From: Candidatus Nanopelagicales bacterium | Lineage (GTDB): Bacteria > Actinomycetota > Actinomycetes > S36-B12 | DNA: 63,838 nucleotides | Assembly: GCA_028687755.1 (NCBI GenBank) | Contig: JAQTZL010000013.1 | Coordinates: 1-63,838 of the forward strand | Direction of reading: 5' to 3' | In this document: positions 24,477-33,795 of the stretch, piece by piece | Position numbering within the stretch: position 1 is the stretch's first letter | How the letters are laid out: each line of letters begins with the position of its first letter | Program-made: the position numbers and the translations under genes | Notes under the pieces: model-generated | The model's database searches: none | What the model was told of the DNA's origin: nothing | Seen by the model: the letters and a program-made list of their open reading frames with translations, nothing else

Positions 24477-25943
24477 TTATGAAAACTTGCGATACGCAAT
24501 AAACCCAGCCGCCAGCAGACCGGCTACAGAGCCTGCTGTCTTGAGGGTTTCAAGTGTGCTGTCACGACTGTATCTGTCTGATTCGTACCTTTCTTTGTTC
24601 TGTAAACTGCGTGCGTCATACATGTACTTAACCCTGTCAAAATCAAAGTCCATGCTCTTTTGACTGGTTCTCAGGGCGGCCATCTCGCGCTCGTGTTCTC
24701 CCTTTATCCGAATGAGCTCCTGCTCGTGTTGGGTTTTTTCTCGTTCACTATTGCGTTTATCCGCTTCGCTCTCAGCGCGGATACGTGCCAACAGTGCCTC
24801 TACCTCACTCTTGGTCATAAGTACATTAAGTTTGGCGTCCTCAACTTGCACCTGTTTATTGAGTCTGGTCAACTCTGCTTCCTGCGTAAATTGAGCACGT
24901 TTGTCAGCGCCGCTTTCAGCCTCTTCACGACTCTTGAAGATGAACCGATTGTTATCAATCTCTGCAAGTGGTGTAAAGGCGTCAGTATGGATCTGATGAT
25001 TCTTGTCCGCAGAGACGATATACAGGCCGTCTATGGCGTTTTCATCATGCCTCCGAGGTACTTCCCTCACTGTACCTGCAAAACTGTAATAGCGGTGGCC
25101 TATCGTGTTTTTGTTGTCCACGATGTAGCACACCGTGCCATGTTCACGGATAGTGTCCGCTACCAGTTCAGCGTCAGCGCCGGCACGACTGAGATCGCCG
25201 TGATCCGGGATATCCAGCAGACCCTTGGTGGTGACTACCAGTCTCAGGCTGCGAACATACAGATCCACCGGCTTGTCTCTATCCATCAGCATGGATTCGG
25301 GTATCTCAGTGATTTGACAGACCTTTAACTGTCCGAACTTGTGATTGGGCGTGTTGCCTGGAGAAGTGTTCCAGAACTCTGCAACGGTCCTCAGAACCTC
25401 TAGTCGCTGCTCGTGCCCAATGGACGTTTTGCCGCGTTCACGTTCAATCAGTGTTTCAAGATAGTTCGAGACACCGGTAAGAGCGTGATAGGCGTCTGGC
25501 GTCGGCAATGCAAACACACGGAACAAAACGAGCTTGCCGTCGTATTGTTTCAGACTGCTGTTTGTCAAAGGTCGATAGGTGCCAGATATACCGATATCAC
25601 TCTGTATTGTCAAGTTGTACTTGGTGAAATTCAGACCGATGACAACACCCCCGATTGTGAGATCATTGGGTCTCACATCTATCCTGGACTTCAACATTAC
25701 TTCAGGTGATGGCCTTTTGTTTGACGTCAGGCTGTTATGTGTTGTGATGTCGTCAGCGATGTTTTCTCCTGTGGTAAAAACAATATCTGAACTGCTGTGA
25801 AACGTAAAGAGCTTTAACAGTGGCAGATATTTTACATCATCTTTAGATTTCCAGTAAGATCTTGCCGCACCTGTGAGTGAGACGTTATCACCGTCAGTGA
25901 TATAGATACCGGCGACTCGGAGGTTACCCGAAATAGTTTTCAT
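24477..25943 (-). CDS. Coiled-coil protein with C-terminal membrane anchor
   Basis: This 488-residue protein has a beta-rich N-terminal ~330 residues, then a long charged coiled coil (residues ~335-430, e.g. LLARIRAESEADKRNSEREK), and ends in a hydrophobic segment (AGSVAGLLAAGFIAYRKF) typical of a tail anchor. It has its own promoter-like element 24 bases upstream of the start and AGGAG 8 bases before the ATG at 25943. Base composition and codon use are less biased than in the neighbouring capsid genes, suggesting lower expression or a different timing. The family is unknown; a membrane-associated host-takeover or assembly factor is possible. Confidence 0.6.
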   Translation of the reverse strand: MKTISGNLRVAGIYITDGDNVSLTGAARSYWKSKDDVKYLPLLKLFTFHSSSDIVFTTGENIADDITTHNSLTSNKRPSPEVMLKSRIDVRPNDLTIGGVVIGLNFTKYNLTIQSDIGISGTYRPLTNSSLKQYDGKLVLFRVFALPTPDAYHALTGVSNYLETLIERERGKTSIGHEQRLEVLRTVAEFWNTSPGNTPNHKFGQLKVCQITEIPESMLMDRDKPVDLYVRSLRLVVTTKGLLDIPDHGDLSRAGADAELVADTIREHGTVCYIVDNKNTIGHRYYSFAGTVREVPRRHDENAIDGLYIVSADKNHQIHTDAFTPLAEIDNNRFIFKSREEAESGADKRAQFTQEAELTRLNKQVQVEDAKLNVLMTKSEVEALLARIRAESEADKRNSEREKTQHEQELIRIKGEHEREMAALRTSQKSMDFDFDRVKYMYDARSLQNKERYESDRYSRDSTLETLKTAGSVAGLLAAGFIAYRKFS

Positions 25944-25966
25944 CCATAATACTCCTGTTGTTGTTA

Positions 25967-25984
25967 GACAGTAAGTATATATGG
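25967..25984 (-). promoter_or_regulatory. Promoter-like element
   Basis: The minus strand reads CCATATATACTTACTGTC, one base different from the element at 11788-11805. It lies 24 bases upstream of the start at 25943. Confidence 0.6.
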
Positions 25985-26017
25985 TACCCTATTTGACTCA
26001 GAAGACAACATAAGAGT

Positions 26018-26050
26018 CCCCCCTAGAGACCTTGTGGGTCTCTAGGGGGG
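26018..26050 (-). terminator. Hairpin after the major capsid gene
   Basis: 14-bp stem CCCCCCTAGAGACC with a 5-base loop, 28 bases past the capsid stop codon. No T-tract follows. Confidence 0.6.
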
Positions 26051-26078
26051 TTACTCTGTCACTGGATCAGTGGTTCAA

Positions 26079-28238
26079 TTAGACGCTGTGGAAGTTCTGA
26101 GCGACCTTCTTGGTCACAGCCGGCAGGTTGCTGACCTCAACGTAGGTCATCACAGGCAAGTTCTGGAAACGCACGAAACGTGGCACCACGGTCAGGGTGC
26201 GGCTGGTTTGGCCGTCCACAGACAGGGGCATGTTCAGCACGATTTCTGGAGTCACCAGGAAGTTGCCGTAGTTCAGCGGGTTCACTTCGCTGTTGCGCTT
26301 GCCATCTTCGATGATCAGCGACATCACGATCTTGCCCTTGAAGGCTTCAGCCAGGGTTACCACCACGGTGGTGTCCATGCGGTCGCCGAACAGGGAGACT
26401 TCACCGGCCTTCTGCAGGTAGGTGGCGGTCTTCAGGTCGCAGCCGATGATGACGCGGGGCTTGAAGTCGGGGTTGCCGGTCATGACACGACCCACAGCCA
26501 GGTACTCGGACTTCTCGATCATCTCGACAGCCAAGAAGCGCAGACGCTCGACCATGGCGGCACGGATGTCGTTGAAACGATCGGCAGAAGACTTGCTGTC
26601 CACGATCAGAGCCATGTCCATGGCGTCTTCGTTGAAGTACGGGATGACGTGGTTGGAGCCGATGGCGGTGGACTCGGGGAATGCACCGGTGGCATCGGCC
26701 ACAGCACGGTAGGCACGGCCGCGTTCGACGTCTTTCAGCAGTTCGTTCACGGCGTCACCGTTGATGGCCACGTTCACGGTGGAGATCAGGGTTTCGATGC
26801 GCGAAGTGTCTTCAGAGGAGTCACCGGTCACAGGGGCCAGCACAGAGAAAGGCGCACGGTAGGGCACAGGGATCACGGCCAGTTTGGTCTGGGTGTCCAG
26901 CAGGCGGCCACGCTGACGCAAGTTGCTGTTGCTGCGGTAGCACTCGTCGGTGTAGCCCAGAATGGTACCAGCGGCCAGTTTGGCAGCCAGAGCGTTGAAC
27001 ACAGCGCCGGTCACCAGTTGGCCAGAAGCGTTGCGCAGGGAGTCCAGAGACAGTTGACCACGTTGCACCACACCGGCACCAGTGTCCATGGTCACGGAAC
27101 CAGTGATGGTCAGAGACACGCGAGCGCTGTGGGTGGCCAGTTCGGTCAGGTAGTCCAGAGGAGCGCCGTCGATCTTGGTGGTCGTGGAATCCAGCACCAG
27201 AGAGTTCGTGTCCAACACCAGCTGCATGCGCTGGGTGTTGCCCTGCACGCTGTAGGTGTAGGCAGAACCGGGCAGGTCGTAGACGTTCAGGGAGATCACG
27301 TCGCTGTCGGTGCCGTCGGTGAATTCCACGGCCAGACGTTCCAGCTTGATGAAGGAGTCCAGAGAGTCGGTCGGACCCATCACGCCGGAGGCCAGCAGTT
27401 GGTCGGTCTGGGAAGTGCCGATCTTGTCGATCTTGTTGTCCACCTTGAGGTAGCCGGTTTCCACCGTCACGCCACCCAGGTCCATGGTCCAGGAAGGAGC
27501 CTTGGCTGTGTCCACGAAGATCGCGGCGTTGTCGTCGGCACCGCCGCCGTCACGCAGAACAGGCACGCAGCGGGTCAGCTCATTGCGCAGCATGGTCGTG
27601 TCGGTGTAGGCACGCACCAAGTTCTTGCGACCGTAGTTGGCCAGGGAACCGGTCACCGAACGCTTGAAGTCGTTGAACAGGAAGAACAGGCGAGTGGAGA
27701 TCACCAGGCCGGCTTCGTTGGGGGAGGTCAGGATCGTGGGGTAGAAGCCTTCGGCGAATTCATCTTGCTTGGTGGCCAGCAAGTTGTACATCGTCGTGTG
27801 GGCCTGCATGTTGCGGTTTTCACGGTCGTCGTAGGCTTCCAGAGCAAAGCCGCGATCAGGGCGTGCGTCAGGGGCGCTCACATGCATCACCATGGCACCG
27901 GCGGGAATGGCGCGGGGTTTGGCGGTGATGGCTTCGCGAGGTGCGGTGGCCATCATAGCGCCGATCGTGGCAGCTTCCAGCGAGAAAGGCTTGAACGTCA
28001 TGCCCAGGTCAGCAGAACCCACGATGTCACGGATTTGTGCTTCGGTGTTGGTCAGAGCGCCAGTCAGGGTGGCCAGCTGAGCTTCGTCGAAGCTTTCGGT
28101 GGCGATCACCGATTTGCCCAGGCCGGGGTTGTTGGTGGCGGCACTGGCGGACAGAACAGCCAAACGGTTTTGCAGGTCGCGCAGGGGATCGTGGGAGCCG
28201 CGGAAGCTGCCGGCAATCTTGGAGGCAAGAGTTGACAT
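26079..28238 (-). CDS. Major capsid protein
   Basis: The 719-residue protein has the length of phiKZ-type major capsid proteins, which carry an HK97-like fold and a cleaved N-terminal propeptide. A likely cleavage point is FALE|A at E134, the same FALE motif found in three inner-head-type proteins of this window; ATE|S at E48 and SLE|A at E88 are alternatives. Codon choice is the most biased in the window, so much that an antisense frame is open along the whole gene, as expected for the most abundant virion protein. The start at 28238 has TAGGAGTATTTC upstream. A strong hairpin follows the stop. The assignment rests on length, codon bias, context and the cleavage motif. Confidence 0.7.
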   Translation of the reverse strand: MSTLASKIAGSFRGSHDPLRDLQNRLAVLSASAATNNPGLGKSVIATESFDEAQLATLTGALTNTEAQIRDIVGSADLGMTFKPFSLEAATIGAMMATAPREAITAKPRAIPAGAMVMHVSAPDARPDRGFALEAYDDRENRNMQAHTTMYNLLATKQDEFAEGFYPTILTSPNEAGLVISTRLFFLFNDFKRSVTGSLANYGRKNLVRAYTDTTMLRNELTRCVPVLRDGGGADDNAAIFVDTAKAPSWTMDLGGVTVETGYLKVDNKIDKIGTSQTDQLLASGVMGPTDSLDSFIKLERLAVEFTDGTDSDVISLNVYDLPGSAYTYSVQGNTQRMQLVLDTNSLVLDSTTTKIDGAPLDYLTELATHSARVSLTITGSVTMDTGAGVVQRGQLSLDSLRNASGQLVTGAVFNALAAKLAAGTILGYTDECYRSNSNLRQRGRLLDTQTKLAVIPVPYRAPFSVLAPVTGDSSEDTSRIETLISTVNVAINGDAVNELLKDVERGRAYRAVADATGAFPESTAIGSNHVIPYFNEDAMDMALIVDSKSSADRFNDIRAAMVERLRFLAVEMIEKSEYLAVGRVMTGNPDFKPRVIIGCDLKTATYLQKAGEVSLFGDRMDTTVVVTLAEAFKGKIVMSLIIEDGKRNSEVNPLNYGNFLVTPEIVLNMPLSVDGQTSRTLTVVPRFVRFQNLPVMTYVEVSNLPAVTKKVAQNFHSV

Positions 28239-28292
28239 GAAATACTCCTAATGGAAAAAAGAAAAAAGGAAAACTTGAAACTTCCAGAAAGG

Positions 28293-28907
28293 TCAAACCA
28301 GCGCTCGTGTTTTCAACACATCCATGAAGGATGGAATCATCGCAAGCTTCAGGTAAAACCCATTGAGGGTCGTGGACGACACCCCAAGATTGTCAAAGTA
28401 ACGCAGAAGGGCCAGGACGAAAGCCGTGCTTTCTTCCTTACTCTGTGTCAGGTGATGCAGAAACCCATTTTCGACGACAATCAAAGCCTTTTGACCATCG
28501 ACCTGTCGAATTTCATAGGATGCTTTCGCCTCCGAATCAGGCGCGCCCAGATAAACCCGGCGCACAGTCTCGTTAACGTGCTCTTTGTCTCTGACAGACA
28601 TAGAGGGTTGCAGAGGGCTGTACACGGTGTAACCGTGCCAAAACTGATAGAACCGGTTATTCAGTTCCAGCAGATGCCAGTGGGTCAGATCAGAGATCTT
28701 CGTGTTCTTGCTGTAGGAAGACAGGTCAGCGGCATCGCGATCGGAAATACCCAGTTCTTGAAACCGGTTGTGGGTCTTCCGGTCAATGATAGACACAATC
28801 GGATAGACCTCGGCCTTGACCACTTTGGAACCGGTGGTTTTGATCAGTGGCGAGTCGGGCTTGCAGTCCTGATACGAGGTAGTAGGTTGTGTGTAGACGT
28901 TGTTCAC
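28293..28907 (-). CDS. Unknown protein upstream of the capsid gene
   Basis: The 204-residue protein starts with GTG at 28907, preceded by AAAGG. It is a mixed alpha/beta protein rich in Tyr, His, Leu and Ser (HWHLLELNNRFYQFWHGY) with no membrane segment. It belongs to a tightly packed leftward run of genes from 31790 to the capsid gene with gaps of 8-60 bases, suggesting a virion or assembly role. It is not recognised; a baseplate-wedge-sized protein is one possibility. Confidence 0.55.
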   Translation of the reverse strand: MNNVYTQPTTSYQDCKPDSPLIKTTGSKVVKAEVYPIVSIIDRKTHNRFQELGISDRDAADLSSYSKNTKISDLTHWHLLELNNRFYQFWHGYTVYSPLQPSMSVRDKEHVNETVRRVYLGAPDSEAKASYEIRQVDGQKALIVVENGFLHHLTQSKEESTAFVLALLRYFDNLGVSSTTLNGFYLKLAMIPSFMDVLKTRALV

Positions 28908-28918
28908 GGGGATGCCTT

Positions 28919-29308
28919 TCAGAGTTGTGCAATTTCAAAAGAGATCCCCAGCAACCGAAGCTGTTCGCGGATCATGTTCACCTGAGGTTCAGCGACACCC
29001 AACAGCCGCACTGTGTAGGTACCTCCGACGGCGACCTCCACGGTCTCAGGAAGAATCCAGACATCTGCCAAGACAACTTCCTTGTCCCCTATCTTGAAGA
29101 GGTAGTAGTTGTACTTGGTGAGATCGGATTCGGTGTCTGCTGGCAGGTAAGGGTAAACCTGACGATGACGAAGCACCACGTCACCAAACTTCAAGGCTGT
29201 GCGGTAGTTCAGCTCAGCCATCAGTTCAGCGTTGCGGAAGTTGCTTCCGAGGATGGACGGCGCGTGCACAGAAAAGTTGTAGCGCGTGTTAACGGACAAG
29301 ACGGTCAT
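28919..29308 (-). CDS. Unknown small protein of the capsid-gene run
   Basis: The 129-residue protein starts at 29308 (MTVLSVNTRYN) because AGGAGAAAAC lies directly upstream; an ATG 8 codons earlier lacks a site. The sequence is beta-rich (YNYYLFKIGDKEVVLADVWI, TYTVRLLGVA) with no membrane helix. It lies between two other short genes of the same run, 11 bases before the next start. It could be a tail, baseplate or head-completion protein; the family is not recognised. Confidence 0.55.
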   Translation of the reverse strand: MTVLSVNTRYNFSVHAPSILGSNFRNAELMAELNYRTALKFGDVVLRHRQVYPYLPADTESDLTKYNYYLFKIGDKEVVLADVWILPETVEVAVGGTYTVRLLGVAEPQVNMIREQLRLLGISFEIAQL

Positions 29309-29339
29309 GTTTTCTCCTGGTATATCTGCCACTTGATTT

Positions 29340-29777
29340 TCAGGTGTGCTTGGCTCGGATGGCGCGCATCAGACTCATGTCCACAGGCTCCATCCATTCG
29401 TCAAAGACTTTGATGGACAACGTGATGAAAAAGTTAGAGCTTTCACTGGTGCCGTAGGCGGCGTCATACAGCACGATGATCACATCGTTCACCTCACCAA
29501 GTGTTTTACCGTACTCTATGTTGACACTTTTGATCTGGAACCACTGACCATACTTGCCGTGTTCCTTGAGCCTGTAGTACAGCGACCGCATGTCCACATT
29601 GAACCAGACCGCAGCGACGGTCACCAGTTCCTTGTGCATACACCCGCCCTGCTTTTTAGTCAGGGCTTGAAACTCCAGCACCAGCTTCTGTTTGTCAGTC
29701 AGCTGGTCAAACGGGACATGAGGTTCCGCTGGTTTCTGTTTGCGTTTGAAAAACTTGTTCTTGAGATAGCTGAACAT
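29340..29777 (-). CDS. Unknown small protein
   Basis: This 145-residue protein starts at 29777 with AAAAGGAACAGAGATC upstream. The N terminus is basic and amphipathic (MFSYLKNKFFKRKQKP), followed by a helical region (LTDKQKLVLEFQALTKKQG) and a beta-rich end. Position within the structural gene run suggests a virion-associated role. No family was recognised. Confidence 0.55.
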   Translation of the reverse strand: MFSYLKNKFFKRKQKPAEPHVPFDQLTDKQKLVLEFQALTKKQGGCMHKELVTVAAVWFNVDMRSLYYRLKEHGKYGQWFQIKSVNIEYGKTLGEVNDVIIVLYDAAYGTSESSNFFITLSIKVFDEWMEPVDMSLMRAIRAKHT

Positions 29778-29791
29778 GATCTCTGTTCCTT

Positions 29792-31243
29792 TTACAAAAG
29801 CGCACCCACGCAGTACTTGAGTTCTGCGTGAGAGATAAGTTCCACCATGGTCGAACTGTGGTCCATGATAGGGTTGTTGTTGAGGCTGCTGTAGGTGATC
29901 TTCAGTTCGTGCAAGATCCCTTTTCTTTTCATTGACCCCTTGGTCACGGTACTGGTTGTTCCTGAGACCACTGTCTTCGATCCGTAGTACACAATCTCTG
30001 TCAACTTACCAGGAAGGATGAAGTCGTGATCCAGGTTGATCACATTTACAGTGGCGAAGCTGGCTTGTTTCTTCATGACCTCAGAGGACAGAACCAGGTG
30101 GTTGCTGTAGTTCCCCATCTGAGGGGCAAACTGCACGCCGTCTGCCCGCTTCTTGTAGACCACCTCGGTGGTCATCTTGTTTCGCTCAAAGACCGGACCC
30201 TTCTTGGTGATCTTGAAAGCGTCAGGACCCAGCATCTTGGCAGCATTACCGACACGGAATCCGGAGCCTTCTGACATGACCTTGGCTTCTTTGTCCTCCG
30301 TGATACCAGAGATGCCTTGCGCCAGTATGGTCAGACTGTTGTCTTTCCTGGATACCGCAGGATAACTGGCGGCTTTACTGCCTTCATCCGAGCAGTAGAC
30401 CGTGCACTGAACAGTGTTGTCAACTGTTCTGTCTGGATCGTACAAGGAGTACATCCAGAACCCGGTCTTGTGTGTCTGGTAATCCAGAGACCCCTTCTGG
30501 ATATAGCACCCCAATCCAGCGCTGTAGATACCTACAGACCTTTCTTGAATGTAATCAGGTATCTCGATCAACCGCTTGAAAGACGGCAGTGTCAGGTACC
30601 CCAGAGGTGTGGTCACTGTCGCAGGTTGTGCGGTGACAGCGTTCAAACTGGGCATGCCCTCGATCAGCACTTTGTTAGACTCAGAGGACACGATGGCTCG
30701 AACAAACTGATCCACAGGGACACGGATGTTACCCATGGACCCACCGGGTACGGTCTTGGCTCTCAGAGCCTCCACAGACCTGTCTAAGAGCTGTAAGGTG
30801 ATCACCACAGGCAAACCTTGATTCAAGTCATCCTTGGACATGAACCTGTTGTTGGGTATCCCGGTGTTCTTGTCCGTCAGGTAGACAGCCTTGTAACGCG
30901 TGACCACGACAGAGGGTGTGCCACGCGTATCCTTGGTCATCTGTTTTCGGACACGAAGAGTGACCTCCATGTTGTCCATGTGGTCGTAGACATCGTACAG
31001 AAAGGTCCCCAGAGGGATAGCGATCCGAACTTCCATGTGGTCACCGATAGCGTCCACGTAGTTTCTGTGGATCACAAGCTCTCGGATAAAGACCCGGTGA
31101 GTAGAGGACAAGTCGTGGCTCTTGGTGTGAAGTACCAGCTGGAACCCAAAGCTGGGTTTACCTTTTCTGGCCTTGACCTCTTTGTCGTAGTTCTGATAGA
31201 CCGCAGAGAAGATAGACGTGTTAGCGCTGAATGTCAAGCCCAT
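29792..31243 (-). CDS. Virion structural protein
   Basis: This 483-residue beta-rich protein starts at 31243 with GAGG upstream and only 7 bases after the stop of the preceding gene. It is rich in Val, Thr, Ser, Tyr and Lys, has no membrane segment or catalytic motif, and contains repeated strand-like segments (FGFQLVLHTKSHDLSSTHRV, MEVTLRVRKQMTKDTRG). In composition and context it resembles tail or baseplate proteins of large myoviruses. The specific function is unknown. Confidence 0.55.
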   Translation of the reverse strand: MGLTFSANTSIFSAVYQNYDKEVKARKGKPSFGFQLVLHTKSHDLSSTHRVFIRELVIHRNYVDAIGDHMEVRIAIPLGTFLYDVYDHMDNMEVTLRVRKQMTKDTRGTPSVVVTRYKAVYLTDKNTGIPNNRFMSKDDLNQGLPVVITLQLLDRSVEALRAKTVPGGSMGNIRVPVDQFVRAIVSSESNKVLIEGMPSLNAVTAQPATVTTPLGYLTLPSFKRLIEIPDYIQERSVGIYSAGLGCYIQKGSLDYQTHKTGFWMYSLYDPDRTVDNTVQCTVYCSDEGSKAASYPAVSRKDNSLTILAQGISGITEDKEAKVMSEGSGFRVGNAAKMLGPDAFKITKKGPVFERNKMTTEVVYKKRADGVQFAPQMGNYSNHLVLSSEVMKKQASFATVNVINLDHDFILPGKLTEIVYYGSKTVVSGTTSTVTKGSMKRKGILHELKITYSSLNNNPIMDHSSTMVELISHAELKYCVGALL

Positions 31244-31250
31244 GATAGCC

Positions 31251-31790
31251 TCAGAATCTGCTGCCTTTGCGGCGAGCCTTTAACAAGTTGCTGATACTGT
31301 CGTAGTCCGGTTTGACCACTTCTTTCTTCTGCTCCATCAGTCTTTGCAAAGGGTTCACCAGACCCACGCTTGACTTGTTGAACAGTTGTGTGATGACTTC
31401 CTTGGGTTGAGCTTTTTCATAGATCAACTTAGAAAGGTTCTCTAACCCGGTGATCAGTGCTTTGTTTTCAGAGATGTCGCCGTTGATGGAAGTGGACAGA
31501 TAGACTCTCCATTCGTCCAGGTACATCTCGATGTTCTTGTGCATGCGAAGCATGTCATCCCTGGAAGGAACCTTGACCACAATCCCGTCGTTGTAGTACT
31601 CGGCTATCCTGATGATCGGGATCATCACCGTGGTGTATTCGTTCTGTCGCTGTCTGTCCAGAGTCTCGTTTCCTGAGACAAAGTGTCCAAACTTCTGGAG
31701 GTAGAGCGGGTTCTGCGTAACCAGATCTGGGATCATAACTCGGTAAAGATCGTTCCAGATCCGACGAGCGTGTCTGCTGTAAAAACTCAT
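31251..31790 (-). CDS. Unknown protein, helical
   Basis: This 179-residue protein starts at 31790 with AGGAGTTCCT upstream. It is predicted helical throughout, with a basic C terminus (SNLLKARRKGSRF). It heads the run of genes that leads to the major capsid gene. No family was recognised; a tail-completion or baseplate role would fit the context. Confidence 0.55.
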   Translation of the reverse strand: MSFYSRHARRIWNDLYRVMIPDLVTQNPLYLQKFGHFVSGNETLDRQRQNEYTTVMIPIIRIAEYYNDGIVVKVPSRDDMLRMHKNIEMYLDEWRVYLSTSINGDISENKALITGLENLSKLIYEKAQPKEVITQLFNKSSVGLVNPLQRLMEQKKEVVKPDYDSISNLLKARRKGSRF

Positions 31791-31835
31791 AGGAACTCCT
31801 GGTGTTCAGTCAAACTAATAGCAAACAGTGAAATA

Positions 31836-31865
31836 TCCACCGAGGGACCGAAGCCCCTCGGTGGA
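31836..31865 (-). terminator. Hairpin
   Basis: 11-bp stem TCCACCGAGGG with an 8-base loop, 7 bases past the stop of the gene ending at 31872. No T-tract follows. Confidence 0.55.
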
Positions 31866-31871
31866 CACCTG

Positions 31872-32333
31872 TCAGTCTTTCAGATGGTACATGCGCTGCC
31901 AGATCACCTTGATAGGGAGCACTTCGTCACCATCGTTCATGTAGCCCAGATAGAACTGGACACCGTAGCGATGATCAGGGTGACGTCCGAAATCCAAGAA
32001 GCGTCCGAAGAAAGCGTCTTCTTCAGAGTACTGATGGAACTTGATCGAGATGTTCTTCACCGTGACATAGAACCCGGTCACACGGTCGGTGCTCATGGGT
32101 TCAGAGTCAAACGGATAGTTGAGGGTGAAGTCACAAGCGTTCACAGCGGCCAAGAACTCAGCCTCAGTGGTGATAGGCTGGCCGGTGAGTGTATTGGTCA
32201 TGCGGTACCGATCGATGCCGCCACCGTGGACAGAACGTTCAAGCAGCTTGCTGACAAACAACGGGGTGGCAAAGATGCGGTTATCTGCAAAGTTGGCAGC
32301 GATGATCGCTGCGACTTGGGGTTTCGTGAGCAT
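31872..32333 (-). CDS. Unknown protein
   Basis: This 153-residue protein starts at 32333 with ACAGGAGTACAC upstream, 12 bases after the stop of the 456-residue gene, so both are probably co-transcribed. The sequence is mixed alpha/beta with an aromatic-rich C-terminal half (FFGRFLDFGRHPDHRYGVQF). It is probably a small baseplate or tail protein; it is not recognised. Confidence 0.55.
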   Translation of the reverse strand: MLTKPQVAAIIAANFADNRIFATPLFVSKLLERSVHGGGIDRYRMTNTLTGQPITTEAEFLAAVNACDFTLNYPFDSEPMSTDRVTGFYVTVKNISIKFHQYSEEDAFFGRFLDFGRHPDHRYGVQFYLGYMNDGDEVLPIKVIWQRMYHLKD

Positions 32334-32345
32334 GTGTACTCCTGT

Positions 32346-33716
32346 TTAAAGATTGCATTTCACCATCAGCCATGCGACAGGCAGAAGGTAGAACTGGTGT
32401 AAGAGGCTCCACTTCTGGTAGTCCTTCAGAAGCATGTAGAGATCCTGACGAGTGATCGCCTCACCCTTCAAGAACCTGACAAGAAGCAACTCAAAGTAGC
32501 TGATCTGCCCATAGGTGGAGTTGTCCAAGAGATAGGTGTAGAAGTGCTCAGACACGATGTAGCTGTCGTTCACAAACAGCTCATGCAACAGGGGCTTCGT
32601 GTAGAGAGAGCCGCTCAACTGGGTCTCGATCTGGATCGACGGCAAGCTGTAGTTTCTGGCAGTCTTGTACCCTGTCACAAACGGCGGTGTTTCTCTCTGC
32701 AACATGACTGACTCAATGTCTGTCGATCTGTCAGGGGATATAGGGTAGACGATGTTCTTGACCAGAGTGTGGTAAATCGCATCGAATCTCAGATGGTTTC
32801 TCAGAGACAAGGTAGACGCAAAGCCGTACCGTTTCCCTACCATAGGCAGCAAACCCAATTCCCGTGTCAAAAGCAGATCGAAGAAGCTGTGTTTCCCGAT
32901 GTACCGATCACTGTAGGTGTAGGTGAAGAACCGCGCACCCACCTCAGGTGGCAGATCTACCGTCTTGTGAATGAAGTCTTTCAGCAGAGGGTCGTAAAAG
33001 GTTTCGTCGGTACCGGGCAACAACAGACTCCCTATCTCCCAGTGAGGGAAGACACGGAAGTAGTACTCCTGCGAGGAAGCCATCAGCGCCTTCAAGGCAT
33101 CTGTGTGATGCTTGACATCTGGAGTGACCAGGACATCTCGATTGAAGTAGTTGGTGTCAGGGTTGAAGTAGTACGTATCCTGAACACGCTGCTTCAGAGC
33201 GGCCACAGATGCTGGGTCAGCTGTCACGTAAGTCAACAGGCTGTAGTTGACCTCATACAAGCTCTCTGCCCGATGTGTCTTCCGCTGAACGGAGTTGACC
33301 ACAAAGATCGCGTCTTCTCCACTGTCCACGTTAGCCACAAAGCAGTCACCCACGTTAGGGATAACTTTCAGAGGCATCAATGCAGCGCCAGTGACAGAAG
33401 TGACCGCAGTGGCTTCGTCGTAGCTGGCTGTCAGCGGAGAGGTGACTTGCAAGATCATGCCCAAGATCTCTGTCACGGGCTGAAGCAGATCAGGGATCTG
33501 GTTGTCAAAGTGATCCAAACCGTTGGCACGGTTCAGGATCTGTCCGTAGTAGTGCACTGTCCACGGGTAGCCTTCTACGTACTTCAGAAGACTGCCAGCC
33601 TTGGACTCAGGGAAGAGTGTGGTGAAGTTGGACTGACTGGGTGCAGTCAGTACCTCAGGTACCGTTTTGTGGTTGTCATTTACCGATGACGTCGGACTTA
33701 ACTGGACAACTGGCAT
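32346..33716 (-). CDS. Virion structural protein
   Basis: This 456-residue protein starts at 33716 with AAGGGAATATCC upstream. The N terminus is Ser/Thr/Pro-rich; the body is rich in Tyr, Leu, Val and Thr. No membrane segment or catalytic motif was seen. It belongs with the 578- and 785-residue proteins in a group of Tyr-rich structural proteins, probably of the tail or baseplate. It is flanked upstream by a hairpin, so it begins a new unit or is read through into. Confidence 0.55.
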   Translation of the reverse strand: MPVVQLSPTSSVNDNHKTVPEVLTAPSQSNFTTLFPESKAGSLLKYVEGYPWTVHYYGQILNRANGLDHFDNQIPDLLQPVTEILGMILQVTSPLTASYDEATAVTSVTGAALMPLKVIPNVGDCFVANVDSGEDAIFVVNSVQRKTHRAESLYEVNYSLLTYVTADPASVAALKQRVQDTYYFNPDTNYFNRDVLVTPDVKHHTDALKALMASSQEYYFRVFPHWEIGSLLLPGTDETFYDPLLKDFIHKTVDLPPEVGARFFTYTYSDRYIGKHSFFDLLLTRELGLLPMVGKRYGFASTLSLRNHLRFDAIYHTLVKNIVYPISPDRSTDIESVMLQRETPPFVTGYKTARNYSLPSIQIETQLSGSLYTKPLLHELFVNDSYIVSEHFYTYLLDNSTYGQISYFELLLVRFLKGEAITRQDLYMLLKDYQKWSLLHQFYLLPVAWLMVKCNL

Positions 33717-33762
33717 GGATATTCCCTTATTAACATCAGATCATTTCTTACCTTTAAAGAAG

Positions 33763-33792
33763 CTCACAGCCCGGTTTTACCCGGGCTGTGAG
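33763..33792 (-). terminator. Hairpin
   Basis: 12-bp perfect stem CTCACAGCCCGG with a 6-base loop, 3 bases past the stop at 33796. Confidence 0.55.
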
Positions 33793-33795
33793 TCT

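Noticed and set aside
26070..28235. A 721-codon open frame antisense to the capsid gene
   Set aside because: It mirrors the capsid gene exactly, has a Val/His/Gln/Gly-rich composition and no ribosome site. It is a by-product of the capsid gene's strong codon bias.
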